Of a DNA stretch of 64,000 nt, positions 11,795-23,066 are shown in pieces. Each line of letters begins with the position of its first letter. Position 1 is the stretch's first letter. Below the pieces are notes generated by a model, which worked only from the letters and a program-made list of their open reading frames with translations, did no database searches and was not told the origin of the DNA. The DNA comes from Amborella trichopoda (taxonomy: Eukaryota > Streptophyta > Magnoliopsida > Amborellales > Amborellaceae), in contig NW_006495875.1 of the NCBI RefSeq assembly GCF_000471905.2, positions 313,229 through 377,228 on the forward strand. Direction: 5' to 3'. The translations under genes were made by a program, and so were the position numbers.

Positions 11795-12060
11795 TTTTTG
11801 GGTAAATTAGTACGGGAGAAGGCTCCTACATGTTTTTCATTAATAAAATGAGATGAATTACAACACCTTATTTTACAACCCTTATAATAGGGCGATTGTG
11901 CAGTATCATGAAGTAAATAAAGAGAAAGAAAATTAAGAGGCCTAGAACGCCAAAATAGTTGCATCTAAAAAAGTTACAGCTTTTTTAGCAACTACATCAA
12001 CCACCATAATGGCCTCACAAAAGATATGACAATTGAACAATTCCATAATATTAGATAGAT
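11795..12060 (-). mobile_element. LINE 3'-end relic (RNase H tail)
   Basis: Read on the minus strand, a fragment translates to ILWNCSIVI and VVDVVAKKAVT. This resembles the C-terminal end of the RNase H domain in plant LINE elements, where a His/Asn-Ala-Asp pattern precedes LAKKA. It is short and frameshifted. Only the position of the motif supports the call. Confidence 0.4.
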
Positions 12061-12463
12061 ACTCAATGTGCATTGTTTATCTCTTTTTTTTTTTAATGTT
12101 AATTTTCAAGGATATTTATGAACGGGTACTAAATTATGTTTTTATTTTTTTGTGATGAATACATTGAACTTGGCATGTCTTTCCCATCATCCCTGGCGTC
12201 AGCTCATTGTAGTGTTTGTTAGTTGCTTAGTCATAGTAAAAAAGAAGGATATAAATAAATAATATTCCATATGCATATTCTTTCTTATGCTAAGGTGGCC
12301 GCCCACTCAGCACTAGGAAACAAGGAATCAAATGGCTTGAAAACTACCAAAGCTCATGATTCCTCTTCAAAGAATAAAACATTGGGGATGAGGATGGCTG
12401 CCCTTTTATCAAGCCCATCCACACTAGCAAGATGACTACTACATTGATATACAATAAAATATA

Positions 12464-12850
12464 GGAAAACATTTATATAGGGTGTCAACTTTATACTATA
12501 CAAGTATGATACACCTAAATAACCTACTAGAGAATGTTATTTTTAAAGAAAAACCCTCAAATTGGTCATCTCGACATTGAGATTCATAGACATGAAAAAA
12601 TGGGATTTTTAATTTTAAAAATAGTTTATCTTCTAACACATTATCTAGACCATCTATTTTCAAGATTTTCAAGTGTTTATATATCTGCTTATCGACATCA
12701 TTTCTGGAACTTTAATTTTATGCTTAGGGAAAAACAATAGATTTTCATATCATTGTAAGGCTTTGAGGCACCGAAATTGCATTTTCGGCATAGTTTTGAC
12801 GTATACCTTACTTTAATAGTATAAGACTGACATTTTATAGAAACTTCTTC
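12464..12850 (-). mobile_element. Family A MITE, copy A1
   Basis: About 387 bases. It begins GGAAAACATTTATATAGGG and ends with the complementary type of terminus. It contains the family core near CATCTCGACATTGAGAT and the TTTCAAGATTTTCAAG segment in reverse orientation. Flanking 9-mers ATAAAATAT and TTAAAATAA agree at 7 of 9 positions. The family is described under findings. Confidence 0.75.
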
Positions 12851-12852
12851 TT

Positions 12853-15060
12853 AAAATAAGTTAAAATAAAAGAAAAGGAGAGAAATAATGAGGAGAATGT
12901 TAAATGCAAGGAGAGAAATTGACCGACGCATCTCACTTTTAACTTAGACCACCTGCTTCATGACACGTGTCTCATGTTATTGTATTGTGGTACACGCTTG
13001 CCAGCAAACATCGTTCGCAGAGGGAGATGGTGGACCTCTATATTTGATTTTTTTTTAGCATAACAATCCGGATTAATACAAAACCTCTGTATTTGATTCT
13101 CTTTCAGCATAAAAATGCGGATTAGAACAAATTCATTTGTTTTTTGTCTTGAAAAATATGAGCTTTATATACTTCTCCTAATGTATAAAATTTATCTACT
13201 TCGCTCTATCCAACCGTTCAATCTAAAAGGACAGTTGAGATGACCTCAATTACAATGCCACACCTCTACATTATTTTATGGTTTTTTTTTTATTATAAAC
13301 GATTTTGACACCAAACTTTGGGCATCCACTTCTCTCGTAAAGTCCAACCTGTAAAAAATATAAAACAAATATTCTTAATAAAATTAAAATGACTAAAATG
13401 TCTAAAAGTTTTATGGGTATTTTGGTTAATTTATTTTATAAAAAATATATATTTTTAATATTTTTAAGGTATGCCTCATTGAGATGATGGCATGTACCAA
13501 TTTTCATATTCATATAATTTGTAGAAAAATATTAAAAATAAAATACTCTGAAGCGTTGGATCTAGATCATACAATCTTGGCTCACTTAATCAAAATTGGA
13601 CAGTTGGATGGGTGGAAAAGTATACGTTTTCCAACAACTGGAGAAGTATAGAAACATTTCCCTTATGCAAAAATACAGTTATCAAAAGCAAATTGGCGAT
13701 ACACAAAAGCAAATGTTTTTCATGTGCATGTATAGCGGCATTTTGCTTGGTAATGTGAATGGGCAGAAAGTGCTTTTAGACCCATGCCGACCACGAGGTT
13801 CAAATTTTCAGTAAGAGGTACATTTTTGCTTTCTTCTTTTTGAGTGCTCACTAAGATGCCCTTACTTTATAACCATTCCATAAATGATTCGATTATTTCT
13901 AGGATACCAGAAATCATGAACATTTTGGTAAATTATTTGAAAGCGATTAATTGAGATTTTAGGGCATATCTTGTTATTTCACACCATAGAACCTTTGAAT
14001 GAATCATCACATAATTGAATACATAATATTTCAAAATTTGAAAGGTAAAGACCTCCACTTATATTTAACTCATAATTTTATATATTGAAAAATATTTTTG
14101 ATTGTATGAGTGGGGGCAATGTTTTAAACTCGGATGGATGGATCGTTCACCCATGAATCTGTGTCGGATCGCTGGATAAGTGATCCAAAATATATTAAAA
14201 CATAAATAAAATAAAAGAATCATAAAACTAAGGGTTTATGGTGTGGGGATTAAAAGGGATCTAACTAAAACAATAGATAAGCTAAAAAAAAGTGGGGAAA
14301 AAAAAAAAAGAATTATAAGAGGGGAAGTTCTAGGGAAACCGTATATCATGTTAGAATCGTTTCGGTCCTAACCGATTCCCATCTAAATCGATGATCCAGA
14401 TTGAAAATCATCAGGTTTTAAAAGAAAGAATGGCTTGAAGTGACATGAAAACAATTTTTACATATCAATTGCGACCTAACAAACAAAGTGTGCACCAACT
14501 TCTGATATTGTTCTCAAATTAATCTCAATGTTTCCATCAAGATTAAAAAGCATTCCAACAATGTTATCATGTAAGCTGACAAATACTATTGATTACAACT
14601 TGTGACATTGTTATCAGTTCACTTCCACCTATCCAACTAAAATCAAGCGACCACCTGAATAGCGACACTACATAAGAGATGTTAACATCCCACCAACTTT
14701 GGTATTGATTAGGCAAATAAATGGCTGTCACTTTGAATCTAAGGCAGCTAGCCCTATATATGTAATACTTAAAATGGAGATAACCAAAGTAATGCATTCT
14801 TACCACGTAAAAGTGGGTGTCACATTTGGAAAAGAATTACCTCTCAACCAATATTGGACTGCCACGTGGCCAATGGTCCTGGCAATGCATGCCCAGGTCA
14901 TCTTAAAACCCTCCACGTTTGATGCTTTTCCATTTTGAATCTTATTGAGATGAAAAGTGGGTCAAATTGAATTTAGGCAAGAACTTAGGTATGGTATGGT
15001 ATGGCATAGACTTATTCAAAAGTTTCCCATATGTTACTACGTGGCCTTTTTGTTTATGTT
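12853..15060. other. Intergenic interval without a supported gene
   Basis: AT-rich sequence with only short frames (all under 80 codons, none with a known motif). A perfect 10-base palindrome GCCACGTGGC, holding a G-box core CACGTG, lies at 14861-14870, about 2.3 kb upstream of the NAC start codon. Otherwise nothing is seen. Confidence 0.55.
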
Positions 15061-15068
15061 TTATTGTA

Positions 15069-15432
15069 GGGTGAGGTTTTGGATAAGGTGTCGATATCAT
15101 ACTGTACAAGTATCGTGTACCTCTCAATTTTATCTAAAGCTAGTCGTTCAGTGTCAAAACCTTGTAATGGGATTATAAATCTATGTTCAACCCCATTATG
15201 AAATTTAAAAATTAAAAAATGTATGCCTAACAGATGTATAAACACTTTAAAATCTTGAAAGTAGAAGGTCTAGATAATTTGTTACAAAATGCACTATTTT
15301 TAGGACGAAGATTTTTTTTTATATATCCATATCAATTGAAAGATCTTCCAACTTTAGAGCACTATTGTCGATTGAATTTTTGAGATGCACGTTATTTCTA
15401 TGGTATAAAGTTGCAATTTTATATAAACTTTT
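15069..15432 (+). mobile_element. Family A MITE, copy A2
   Basis: Starts GGGTGAGGTTTTGGATAAGG and ends near TATATAAACTTTTTTTT. It has the internal ATCTTGAAAGTAGAAGGTC segment in forward orientation. Flanking 9-mers TTTATTGTA and TTTTCTGTT agree at only 6 of 9, so the copy is old or its ends are slightly misplaced. Confidence 0.7.
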
Positions 15433-16066
15433 TTTTCTGTTCGATTTTGCCGCTGTGTTTTATTCAAAGAAAATAGTTTGATAGGGCTGCAACCCTATCA
15501 AAATAACTAAAGCCTTGCCTTATAACTCATAGAAAATTGCAATCCAACAGTTGGAAAATCTTTAAGTTGATCATCTCCGACTATTATAGTTGCGAAAAAA
15601 CAATAAGGTTTCAAGCTCTAAAAATAGCATATATTATGATAAATTATCTAGACTATCCCTTCCACCCTAAAAATAAGTGTTTGTAGATCCATCAATTCTA
15701 TACTATTTTTTGGGTTTTAAATTTTATTGTCAGGGTCAGAAATTGGTCTTTCTCAAGCGACCCATACTTTTGTGGAACGACTAAGTTACATGGTCAAAAA
15801 AACAAAAAAAGAAGAAGAGGAAGGGTAATTTCTTGCCTATTATTTTTTAGATCTTTTATCTATCATTAAGTATTATTTTATAGTGATAAAAAACAAAAAT
15901 ACTCCTTTCACTGGAATCATCCATACCTCGAGGATAAGGATGCATCTTAGCAACTAATCATGCTTAACCACAACTTCATGGCTCTCTACAAATAATTTGT
16001 TCCTTTTCACATGTTTTAGTTTTAATTTGTTCCTTTTCACATGTTCTAGTTTTGGAAAAGGAAGAT

Positions 16067-16355
16067 TATTTTACCCGGGCTGCACCTCATGACTATATAT
16101 GCGGTCTAAAAAACATAAAGCATCCATCTTAAAGATGGATACATACAGGTAGGTGTTTTATACAAAAACAATAGTAATTAACAGTCAAAATGTTTTTTTT
16201 ACTAAAATCATTATTTTTAATTTTTACAATTCATTTTTTTTTTATATCCATGATCTCCATGTTAGAGATTACATGTTTTTAAAAATTAAATAAAAAAATC
16301 TATCTTAAAAATATATTTATTAATAAGTCCATATTTTTACATATGCATGTTTGGT
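16067..16355 (-). mobile_element. Family C repeat, copy C1
   Basis: About 290 bases sharing with four other copies the near-palindrome GCATCCATCTTAAAGATGGA (from 16120), a central CATGATCTCCATGTTAGAG, and a far end with AAGTCCATATTTTTACATATG. The left end is close to the right ends of C2, C3 and C5 read in reverse. Probably a small non-autonomous DNA element. Confidence 0.65.
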
Positions 16356-16692
16356 CGTATTAAAACTGGGTCTTTTGAAAAATAGTTTGATAGGGCTGTA
16401 GCTCTATTCATATCATCATGGATATTTTTGTTGCCAAAAATACTTTTAGGATGAGGATTTGAGATAAGGCTCTGTATGGTTTTTCTAAAGCCCAAAATTT
16501 TATTTATTTATTGATTTCGAAAAAGAAAAAGAAAAAGAAAAAAAGAAAAAGACAAAAGGCTGGGCTTTGAGGAAACTTCATCGTTTAGTTTTTGTGTGAA
16601 AGCTGGAGTACCACGTAAACCCCAACGTGGTTAAAAGGAGTAGACTTGAAAATCGCTTTATCAAACAGCCTCTGTTTTTTTTATTGATTACC

Positions 16693-16698
16693 CACGTG
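16693..16698 (+). promoter_or_regulatory. G-box/ABRE core in the NAC promoter
   Basis: CACGTG within CCCACGTGTCATG, about 250 bases upstream of the TATA box of the NAC gene. Such elements bind bZIP and bHLH factors, and abscisic-acid control of NAP-type NAC genes is known. Function here is inferred from motif and position only. Confidence 0.4.
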
Positions 16699-16943
16699 TC
16701 ATGTGCTTAGGATCGATCCATCGTCTCTTTTCTCTCTCTACACTGAGCATCATCCATTTCCTCTCTCTCCACTGGCAATGAGCATGGCCCATTTGAAAGA
16801 GAAGCCTCCTTTTTTGTTCTTTTCAGTGTTGAAAGAGTGGCCTCATTCCTTTCTTCTAATAAATGCATCTCACACTTGTTTTTCTTTGAAATTCATTGCT
16901 TTTTTTTTTGTTAATCTCTAATGAGTGATGACAAAACTCCTGC

Positions 16944-16951
16944 CTATAAAT
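16944..16951 (+). promoter_or_regulatory. TATA box of the NAC gene
   Basis: CTATAAAT lies about 200 bases upstream of the NAC start codon and is followed by a leader rich in CT repeats (16990-17110), common in plant 5' leaders. Transcription would begin about 30 bases downstream, so the ATG at 16956 would lie outside the transcript. Confidence 0.6.
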
Positions 16952-17137
16952 TGGCATGAGAGCCCCCCTCTCAAACATTTCAAACTCCTCCTCTCCTAGT
17001 CAACAACCCCAAAAATCTCTCTCTCTCTCTCTTAAAATCCCACCTTCCAGTTTCTTCTCTCTCTCTTTAAAAATCCCCCCTTCCAGTTTGCTTCTCTCTC
17101 TCTCTCTCTGTAAATCCCCCCATATTTGTAAGAGTAA

Positions 17138-17149
17138 ATGGTTGTATAA
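17138..17149 (+). promoter_or_regulatory. Three-codon upstream ORF in the NAC leader
   Basis: ATG GTT GTA TAA ends three bases before the NAC start codon at 17153. A minimal upstream ORF this close would require reinitiation or leaky scanning past its ATG (context AAATGG, with purine at -3). Its effect on translation is inferred, not shown. Confidence 0.6.
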
Positions 17150-17152
17150 ACC

Positions 17153-20100
17153 ATGGCAAAAAACCTACCTCCAGGCTTTAGATTTCATCCTACTGATGAA
17201 GAACTCATCCTTCACTATCTTAGGAATAGAGCTGCATCCAACCCATGTCCTGTATCCATCATTGCGGAAGTTGATATCTACAAGTTCGATCCATGGGATC
17301 TCCCTGGTTAGTCTGCTCTAACAAAACTAAGAACCCAACCCCCTTTGTGCATGTATGCATACACTTGGGTTGATCGTCTCATTCATGTTAATATGCTTTC
17401 TCTTTATCTCTTGATCCTTAGTTTACAAATACTTAACAAAGGGTTGCAAGGACTCCAATTGGGACTCGCTAGGACCCGATTCCGAGCCGCCTGACTCGAC
17501 TCAGAGACTTGGCTGGTTCCCAAGTTTTTTTCTTCCGAATTTGGCGGCATGCCGAGTCCAAGTAGTTCCTGCAACCCGAAGGTTTTGAAACACTGATTAA
17601 ACTAATTTGGTGTTGGTGTTTTGTATGTTGGTTCAGCAAAAGCAGCATTTGGGGAGAGAGAGTGGTATTTCTTCAGCCCAAGGGATAGGAAGTACCCAAA
17701 TGGAGAGAGGCCCAACAGGGCTGCAGCTTCTGGGTATTGGAAGGCAACCGGCACTGATAAACCCATTGTTCGGAGCAGCAGCAATAACAATAACAACCAC
17801 AACAACGAGGGTAAGGCAATAATAGGGGTGAAGAAGGCTTTGGTCTTTTACAAGGGGCGCCCTCCGAAGGGCATTAAGACCAACTGGATCATGCATGAGT
17901 ACAGGCTCAATGACCCCAAATCAAGGCCTTCAATCCTCAAACTCAAAGGCTCCATGAGGGTGAGTGGCCACAGCTCCTTGCTTCCTATCTTTAATTTTAA
18001 TTCGGGGAAAGTATATAATGAGACTATTTATTTTTGGTGCAAGTGAGTCACAATTAATCTTTTATCATTGAATGTGAAATTTGGTGGCTACATTAATATC
18101 AAAGTTCGAAAGAAACTTTTTCGAATTTACACAAGAGGATGGTAGAATATCAAAGTTCAAAAGAAACTTTTTCGAACTTACCGGAGAGGAAGGTAGAGTA
18201 ATAGTCTCCACCCACCAAAAATAAATGGCCACCCACCAAAGATAAATGGTCTCATCGTATTAATTCTTTTTAATTTTACTTTTTTTATCAATTTCACCCG
18301 TATACTTAGGGATCAAAGAAAGTGACACCAATAAGCGTCTCAAATTTTTTAAAGGAAAGTATACAATGAAGCTATTTATTTTTTGTACAAGGCGGTCACA
18401 ATTAATTTTGATCTTTAGATGTGAAATTGATAGCTGCATTTATTCTATTGACTAAATTCAAAGTTAAAAAAAAATCAATTATTGTAACAAATTCAAGCCA
18501 TCAGATATCAATGGAGGTTTATAAGTAATTGTAACCTTCATGTCTAAAAGATAAATGGTTTTAAACAAACCCAATTTTAAATTGGCACAACTAAAATACC
18601 ATTTTAAGAGGTTCAGGGCTGTAAACGGATCGAGTTTCTATTAGGTTGGGTCAATGGGTCTATAGGGAAGGATATTATAAGAAAATATTGTATGTAATTA
18701 ATACTAATATATGCAGGGTTGGGTCGAGTTGAACTCGACTTGGACTTGGTATGTCCACATGTAAGGTCCATGGGCATATACCCTAGTGTTATTCTATTAG
18801 CCTTCGGAATTGTGGGTGGTTTCCTATAGCCCCTGGTTTAAGGCTACCGAATAAGATTGCTTACTAAACGCTTGTTAATATCATCATCATCTCTCTCTAA
18901 CTTAGATATTCCTCTATTAGGTGATCGGGTCCTAGTTAGCTCAACCTGAGCCTCGATCTCCAGTTTGGTGATTGGGTCCAGTCCATAGGACCGGACCTGC
19001 TAGGGTTGGGGCCAAACCCCACCCACTAGGTTAGGGGAAAACCCGGACCCAAAATTTGGTGGACCACCAGATCCACCAAACACACTTAGAACTCGGTGAT
19101 GTCAAGGTTGGGTTAGACTAGACTCTAATATGTGCCCATCCCAAGGTTGGGTCAGACTAGACTCTAATATGTGCCCATCCCAAATGAGTCTAGTTGAACC
19201 CCAACCAAATCGGGTCCATATCCATTAGACCCATAACCCATCGGGTTTAGCAATCCTATTCTCTAAGTCTCAGGAAAGGGGCTGAAGTAATGCTGGTAGC
19301 ATTCTTACACCCTAGTCACCACGATGTAGTTTTTATTCCCTCACATAATTACTAAAAAAAAACCGACTCCTAAACTATTTGTGCATATCTTCCCTCACAT
19401 AATTATTAAAAAAACAAAAAACTAAGTCTCATTATGAGGAGCAAAAATTTCAGTTTCTATAATTCCTGTGGTCTTGTCCAATCGTGAGATATTAGTTATG
19501 TACAGGTGAGATAATAGATGCTTAGTGGGCATCAAATCCTTCAAGTGTCTATTAGGATTAAGATGTTTTCTTACTTTTCGTAAAAAATGCAAATCATCTA
19601 GGATTGTTGGGATGAGAAGTGTGGCTACTTTTGGAAAATGTAGGAAGAGATGTTTTATTCTCTCCTTACTCGAAGCTGAATATTTTATACCCATGCAGGA
19701 GTAAATTGTTCATTTACTCCATTGGGTAAAGGCAATCTATGATTAACTTTAGCACCCTAAATTATTTTGGGGATGTAACCTTTTCAAGCCAAAAACTAAT
19801 ATTAATACAAAAAAAGGAAAAAACCCTTATGGTACCCTCTATGCATTAAGAAAATGATGTCTTAAGATTAAACAAGGACTTTCTAATTTTTTCAGAGGGT
19901 GATATCCAAGTCTTCGAAAATTCAATTTTTTTCTCATTTGAAAATAATCATCCGGTAATTTTTAAATAAATCCCAAAATTTCAAATTGAAAAAAAAAAAA
20001 AACTCCCAGCAAGCCTTTTGATCGATGGAGTAGATCTATATTATGCTCCCGTGGGAGCATAGTATTAGGTTATAGGATGGGATGTGGGTCCCAAAGTACA

Positions 20101-21514
20101 AAATATGATACTCCACGCAACACGTGTGTCCATGATTTTGGTATGTGTCTTCCACGTGTGCACACTCGGAAACGGAGGCCAATATTTTTGTTGTTGAATG
20201 GTAATAGGGAAGCATGTCAGATGCTGATCAATTTTGGTATCTATCACTAATATATGTGGCATAATATGCTCCCACCTATATCTATGTCTTCATGGCATGT
20301 GCTAAATTCATAGGAAATGAATAAAATAAAACAATTATTTTTTTATACAAGATGTCACAGTCATCATTGACTGTTAGATTTTAAATCGGGTGGTTGAGTA
20401 TGTGTTATTGTTCAAGAACAAAGTCCAAAAGAAAATTTTTTGATTGTTGTGAGACATTTTTATCTATTAAATTTCACATCTAATGGCTAAAAGTAATTGT
20501 GACATCTTTGTACTAAAAATAATTGTGACCTCTTTCACATCCAATTATCTATTAGATTTCACAGCCCAGGTCTGGCCTATTGCCACCCTTACACACCACA
20601 CAAGCCTTATGTTCCAAATATTTCTCTTACATAAGGGAAAACCTCTTATGTGTTTTAGGCACACATAATTTATATATGTCTAGAGATTCAAAGCTGTCTC
20701 AGCTTGATCGAATGGTGGGTAATGAGCCAAAAACATTGTCACATGCCAATACTCATGTTTTTGTCATGCTAATGGATAGTATTATTGTTGGGTCACTCTG
20801 AACGATTCAATCAAGATCGAACAGTTGGATGTCTCGAGACACACAAAATATATCTAATTTGAGACACGTTGAAAACTGTGCTTATTATATAGTACTAACT
20901 GATACTATGTATTCCAGTTGGATGAATGGGTGTTGTGCCGCATCTACAAGAAGAGCTATCAAATGCAAGAAAAGAACATGATAGAGCCTGAACATCAAGA
21001 AGAGGAACCAACCCTTGAAGATGTGTTGTCTTCCTTACCAAGCATCACCAGCCAGCCCTCGCTGAAGATCCCTAGATCAGCTTCTTTCACTCAATTCTTG
21101 GAGACAGTAGACCAATCAATGCTTTCGCGTCTCATATTCGGGACCACCAATGATTCTTCCGAAGAATCCGAGCCTACAAACCCCATTAACAATAGCAAAA
21201 ATCACCACCACAGCAACATTGACATCAGCAACAGCAACAACAAATACCAATCTCCACTAGAAACATCATCTCTAGCAACTGCTCCGCAACCAGAGATCGA
21301 GCAAAAAAGACCTTATTCCATGATGGCTAACGGCCCAAATGATGGTTTTCTCCCTTCAAAGAGACCTAACCTTTCCATGAACAATACTAACTTCAAAGAA
21401 CACCTTCTGGTTCCTCAGTACCAATTCCATAGCTCTGGAGCACCATACCAGCTGAGCCAACAAACATTTTTCAATAACCACATACTGCTCAATCCTCTAC
21501 TCGAGTTTCAATAA
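17153..21514 (+). CDS. NAC-domain transcription factor, NAP-type (three exons)
   Basis: A plant-specific nuclear transcription factor. Exons are 17153-17306, 17637-17959 and 20918-21514, with junctions CCTG/gttagt..cag/CAAAAG and ATGAGG/gtgagt..cag/TTGGAT, giving 357 residues. The NAC domain spans residues 5-171: [19 protein letters not shown] (5-23), [18 protein letters not shown] (31-48), [15 protein letters not shown] (60-74), [13 protein letters not shown] (83-95), [15 protein letters not shown] (116-130), IMHEYRL (136-142) and [11 protein letters not shown] (161-171). The [15 protein letters not shown] and [10 protein letters not shown] segments place it with NAP/ANAC029-like and related NACs, many of which act in senescence, fruit or stress responses. 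An Asn-rich insert at residues 98-110 lengthens the loop between subdomains C and D. The C-terminal half is Ser/Asn-rich and acidic ([15 protein letters not shown]), as expected for an activation region. The domain and exon structure are certain; the subgroup role is inferred. Confidence 0.95.
18003..18262. mobile_element. Family B MITE-like repeat, copy B1
   Basis: Begins around AGTATATAATGAGACTATTT, then GTGAGTCACAATTAATCTTT and ATTGAATGTGAAATTTGG, and ends with the inverted counterpart AATAAATGG and AGATAAATGGTCTC. An internal block (ATATCAAAGTTCRAAAGAAAC) is duplicated at 18095 and 18147. It lies in NAC intron 2. Confidence 0.65.
18350..18570. mobile_element. Family B MITE-like repeat, copy B2
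   Basis: AGTATACAATGAAGCTATTT and ACAAGGCGGTCACAATTAAT open the copy and AGTAATTGTAACCTTCATG plus AGATAAATGGTTTT close it in inverted form. About 90 bases after B1, in NAC intron 2. Confidence 0.65.
18600..19255. repeat. D-type GGGTCGGGT/ACCCGAC-rich repeat in NAC intron 2
   Basis: Starts CAGGGCTGTAAACGG and ends CGGGTTTAGCAATCCTA, an imperfect inverted pair. A 40-base block (AGGTTGGGTYAGACTAGACT onward) is repeated in tandem at 19103 and 19143. It resembles the hAT-type small elements seen elsewhere in the window, but no target duplication was found. Confidence 0.5.
20320..20560. mobile_element. Family B MITE-like repeat, copy B3
   Basis: TTTTTATACAAGATGTCACAG at the left and TTTCACATCTAATGGCTAAA followed by GTGACATCTTTGTACTAAAA at the right are inverted counterparts. 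About 360 bases upstream of NAC exon 3. Confidence 0.6.
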
Positions 21515-22165
21515 GAGCAAATGTGCATATTCTACAAAATAAAACAAGGAATTTCTCAATGCCGTCCTATTTAGGTCGGCAGTTGTGAAGCTGAAAAATT
21601 AGAGCTCTTCCAAGGGGTCATCCATTCAAGTACCATTCACTTACATGAGCACTTATTCTCAATTATGATGGTGCTGGTCTACCTGCTGTTCATCAGCTAC
21701 ACATTAGTGTAGAAGAGTATTGGTACATGGATAGATATGATCTATGCACCACCGGACGCCGGGATGATGGTGGAACATCAGATGTCGAATCCATGTGTTT
21801 GGGCCTCATGGTGGATTTTTGAGATTATATAGTCATGAGACATGTACCAATATGTTTTAATATGTTATGGTTGCCGTGTTGTGCAGTGAGGAATGAAGGT
21901 TAATGTGTATTTTGGCCAGGGTGGATTTAGGTTGAATGCCATTGCACAAATCGCAATGGTGTTTTATAAACGTAGAAAACTCTTAGGGGCTGCTTTTGCT
22001 ACTTCCGGGTATTGCTCGAAGGGGTAGATCCGATACTGAAGAGCAGCTCTGTATATTTGTATTTTGTTTAGTTAGGACTTCATGGGATTGGAATTTGTAA
22101 CTCTATTCATTCGATCCAAGATTGAATTTAATTTCGCATTTCTTTTTCACCATTCATTCGCCCTT
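21515..22165 (+). other. 3' flank of the NAC gene
   Basis: AATAAA occurs at 21538, 24 bases after the stop codon, close for a poly(A) signal, so a longer 3' UTR running toward TTTGTATTTTGTTTAG at 22056 is also possible. No separate gene is seen up to the copia insertion at 22171. Confidence 0.45.
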
Positions 22166-22170
22166 CTCTT

Positions 22171-22323
22171 TGTTAGCATTACATATGTATCATGTATTTC
22201 AATACACATCATTATGGATATGTAGTTGGTATCTATCCATAACTGTTATTAAGATGTATGTTTATTCGGGTTTTGTACATTCTTAATCTATTCATTGAAT
22301 AGAGAGAAAAATATTTTCTCGTA
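22171..22323 (+). repeat. Left LTR of the copia element
   Basis: 153 bases starting TGTTAGC and ending at the PBS. It differs from the right LTR by many substitutions and small indels (roughly 15 percent by eye), so the insertion is not recent. Confidence 0.85.
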
Positions 22324-22335
22324 TGGTATCAGAGC
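22324..22335 (+). other. Primer-binding site of the copia element
   Basis: TGGTATCAGAGC directly follows the left LTR. It is complementary to the 3' end of initiator methionine tRNA, the standard primer of plant copia elements. Confidence 0.9.
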
Positions 22336-22865
22336 TGTTCTTTGCAATCTGCTCGATCTCTGATCAGGCCCTTCATCCGCCTGTTGCGGTGTTGTTGCCG
22401 AAGGTCCCCGAACTTGTAAGGCTTGTAAGGCTTGTTCAGCCTAATTACAGCTTATCAAAGGCATGAAAAAGCCTGTCACTCGCTGTGAATTCTGCTGCCT
22501 AACCCCTGCAGCCTCTCTTTCTCTAAAAGTCTGCTCTGCTGCATTCGTGTCCCATTCCACACTCCAAAGCATTGACCCTTTTTAAGTTTTCATATCCCTC
22601 AAAGCATTGACCCAAAAGCTACTATGCTGAGAGCACCTCTCCTCTCTCCTCTCCACTGATCCCTTCTCTCTCCTTTGCATCATCCCAAGCCCCATTGTTA
22701 CGAACCTTCTTTGAAATCCCTAAAATCTGATTCGCAATTGCCCCTCTAAACTCTGGCATTTGCTGATCTGCTGCCTCTACGATTTGTGCCTGAGAAACAC
22801 GCCGCCATGTGCATCATGTTTTCCCACCATTCTTCTGTAATTCTCTTTGGCTTTCTCTATATTTG

Positions 22866-22990
22866 TTTCTCTCACTAAAGTGAGGTTTCCTCTGTAAATT
22901 TGTTTTCTCTCTGAATACTTGTTTCCTGTTTCTCTCACTAAAGTGAGGTTTCCTCTGTAAATTTGTTTTCTCTCTGAATACTTGTTTCCT
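22866..22990 (+). repeat. 63-base tandem duplication inside the copia remnant
   Basis: Two nearly identical copies begin TTTCTCTCACTAAAGTGAGG at 22866 and 22929. They lie in the untranslated leader region between PBS and the surviving pol fragment. Each copy carries the palindrome TCACTAAAGTGA. Confidence 0.85.
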
Positions 22991-23066
22991 CTGTAAAGTG
23001 AAAACGAGTACGCGAACGTGAAATTGGCAGATATATATACAGACACATTGGGAAACTTATATATAT

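Larger units (their letters stand above)
17960..20917 (+). other. Long second intron of the NAC gene
   Basis: 2958 bases, against roughly 100-400 bases usual for this intron in NAC genes. It starts gtgagt and ends attccag. It contains family B copies at 18003-18262, 18350-18570 and 20320-20560 and a D-type GGGTCGGG-rich stretch at 18600-19255. The rest (19260-20320) is AT-rich with no further feature recognised. Confidence 0.85.

Noticed and set aside
16956..17321. 121-codon plus-strand frame overlapping NAC exon 1
   Set aside because: Ser/Leu repeats from the CT-rich leader. Its ATG lies only five bases after the TATA box and so is probably not transcribed.
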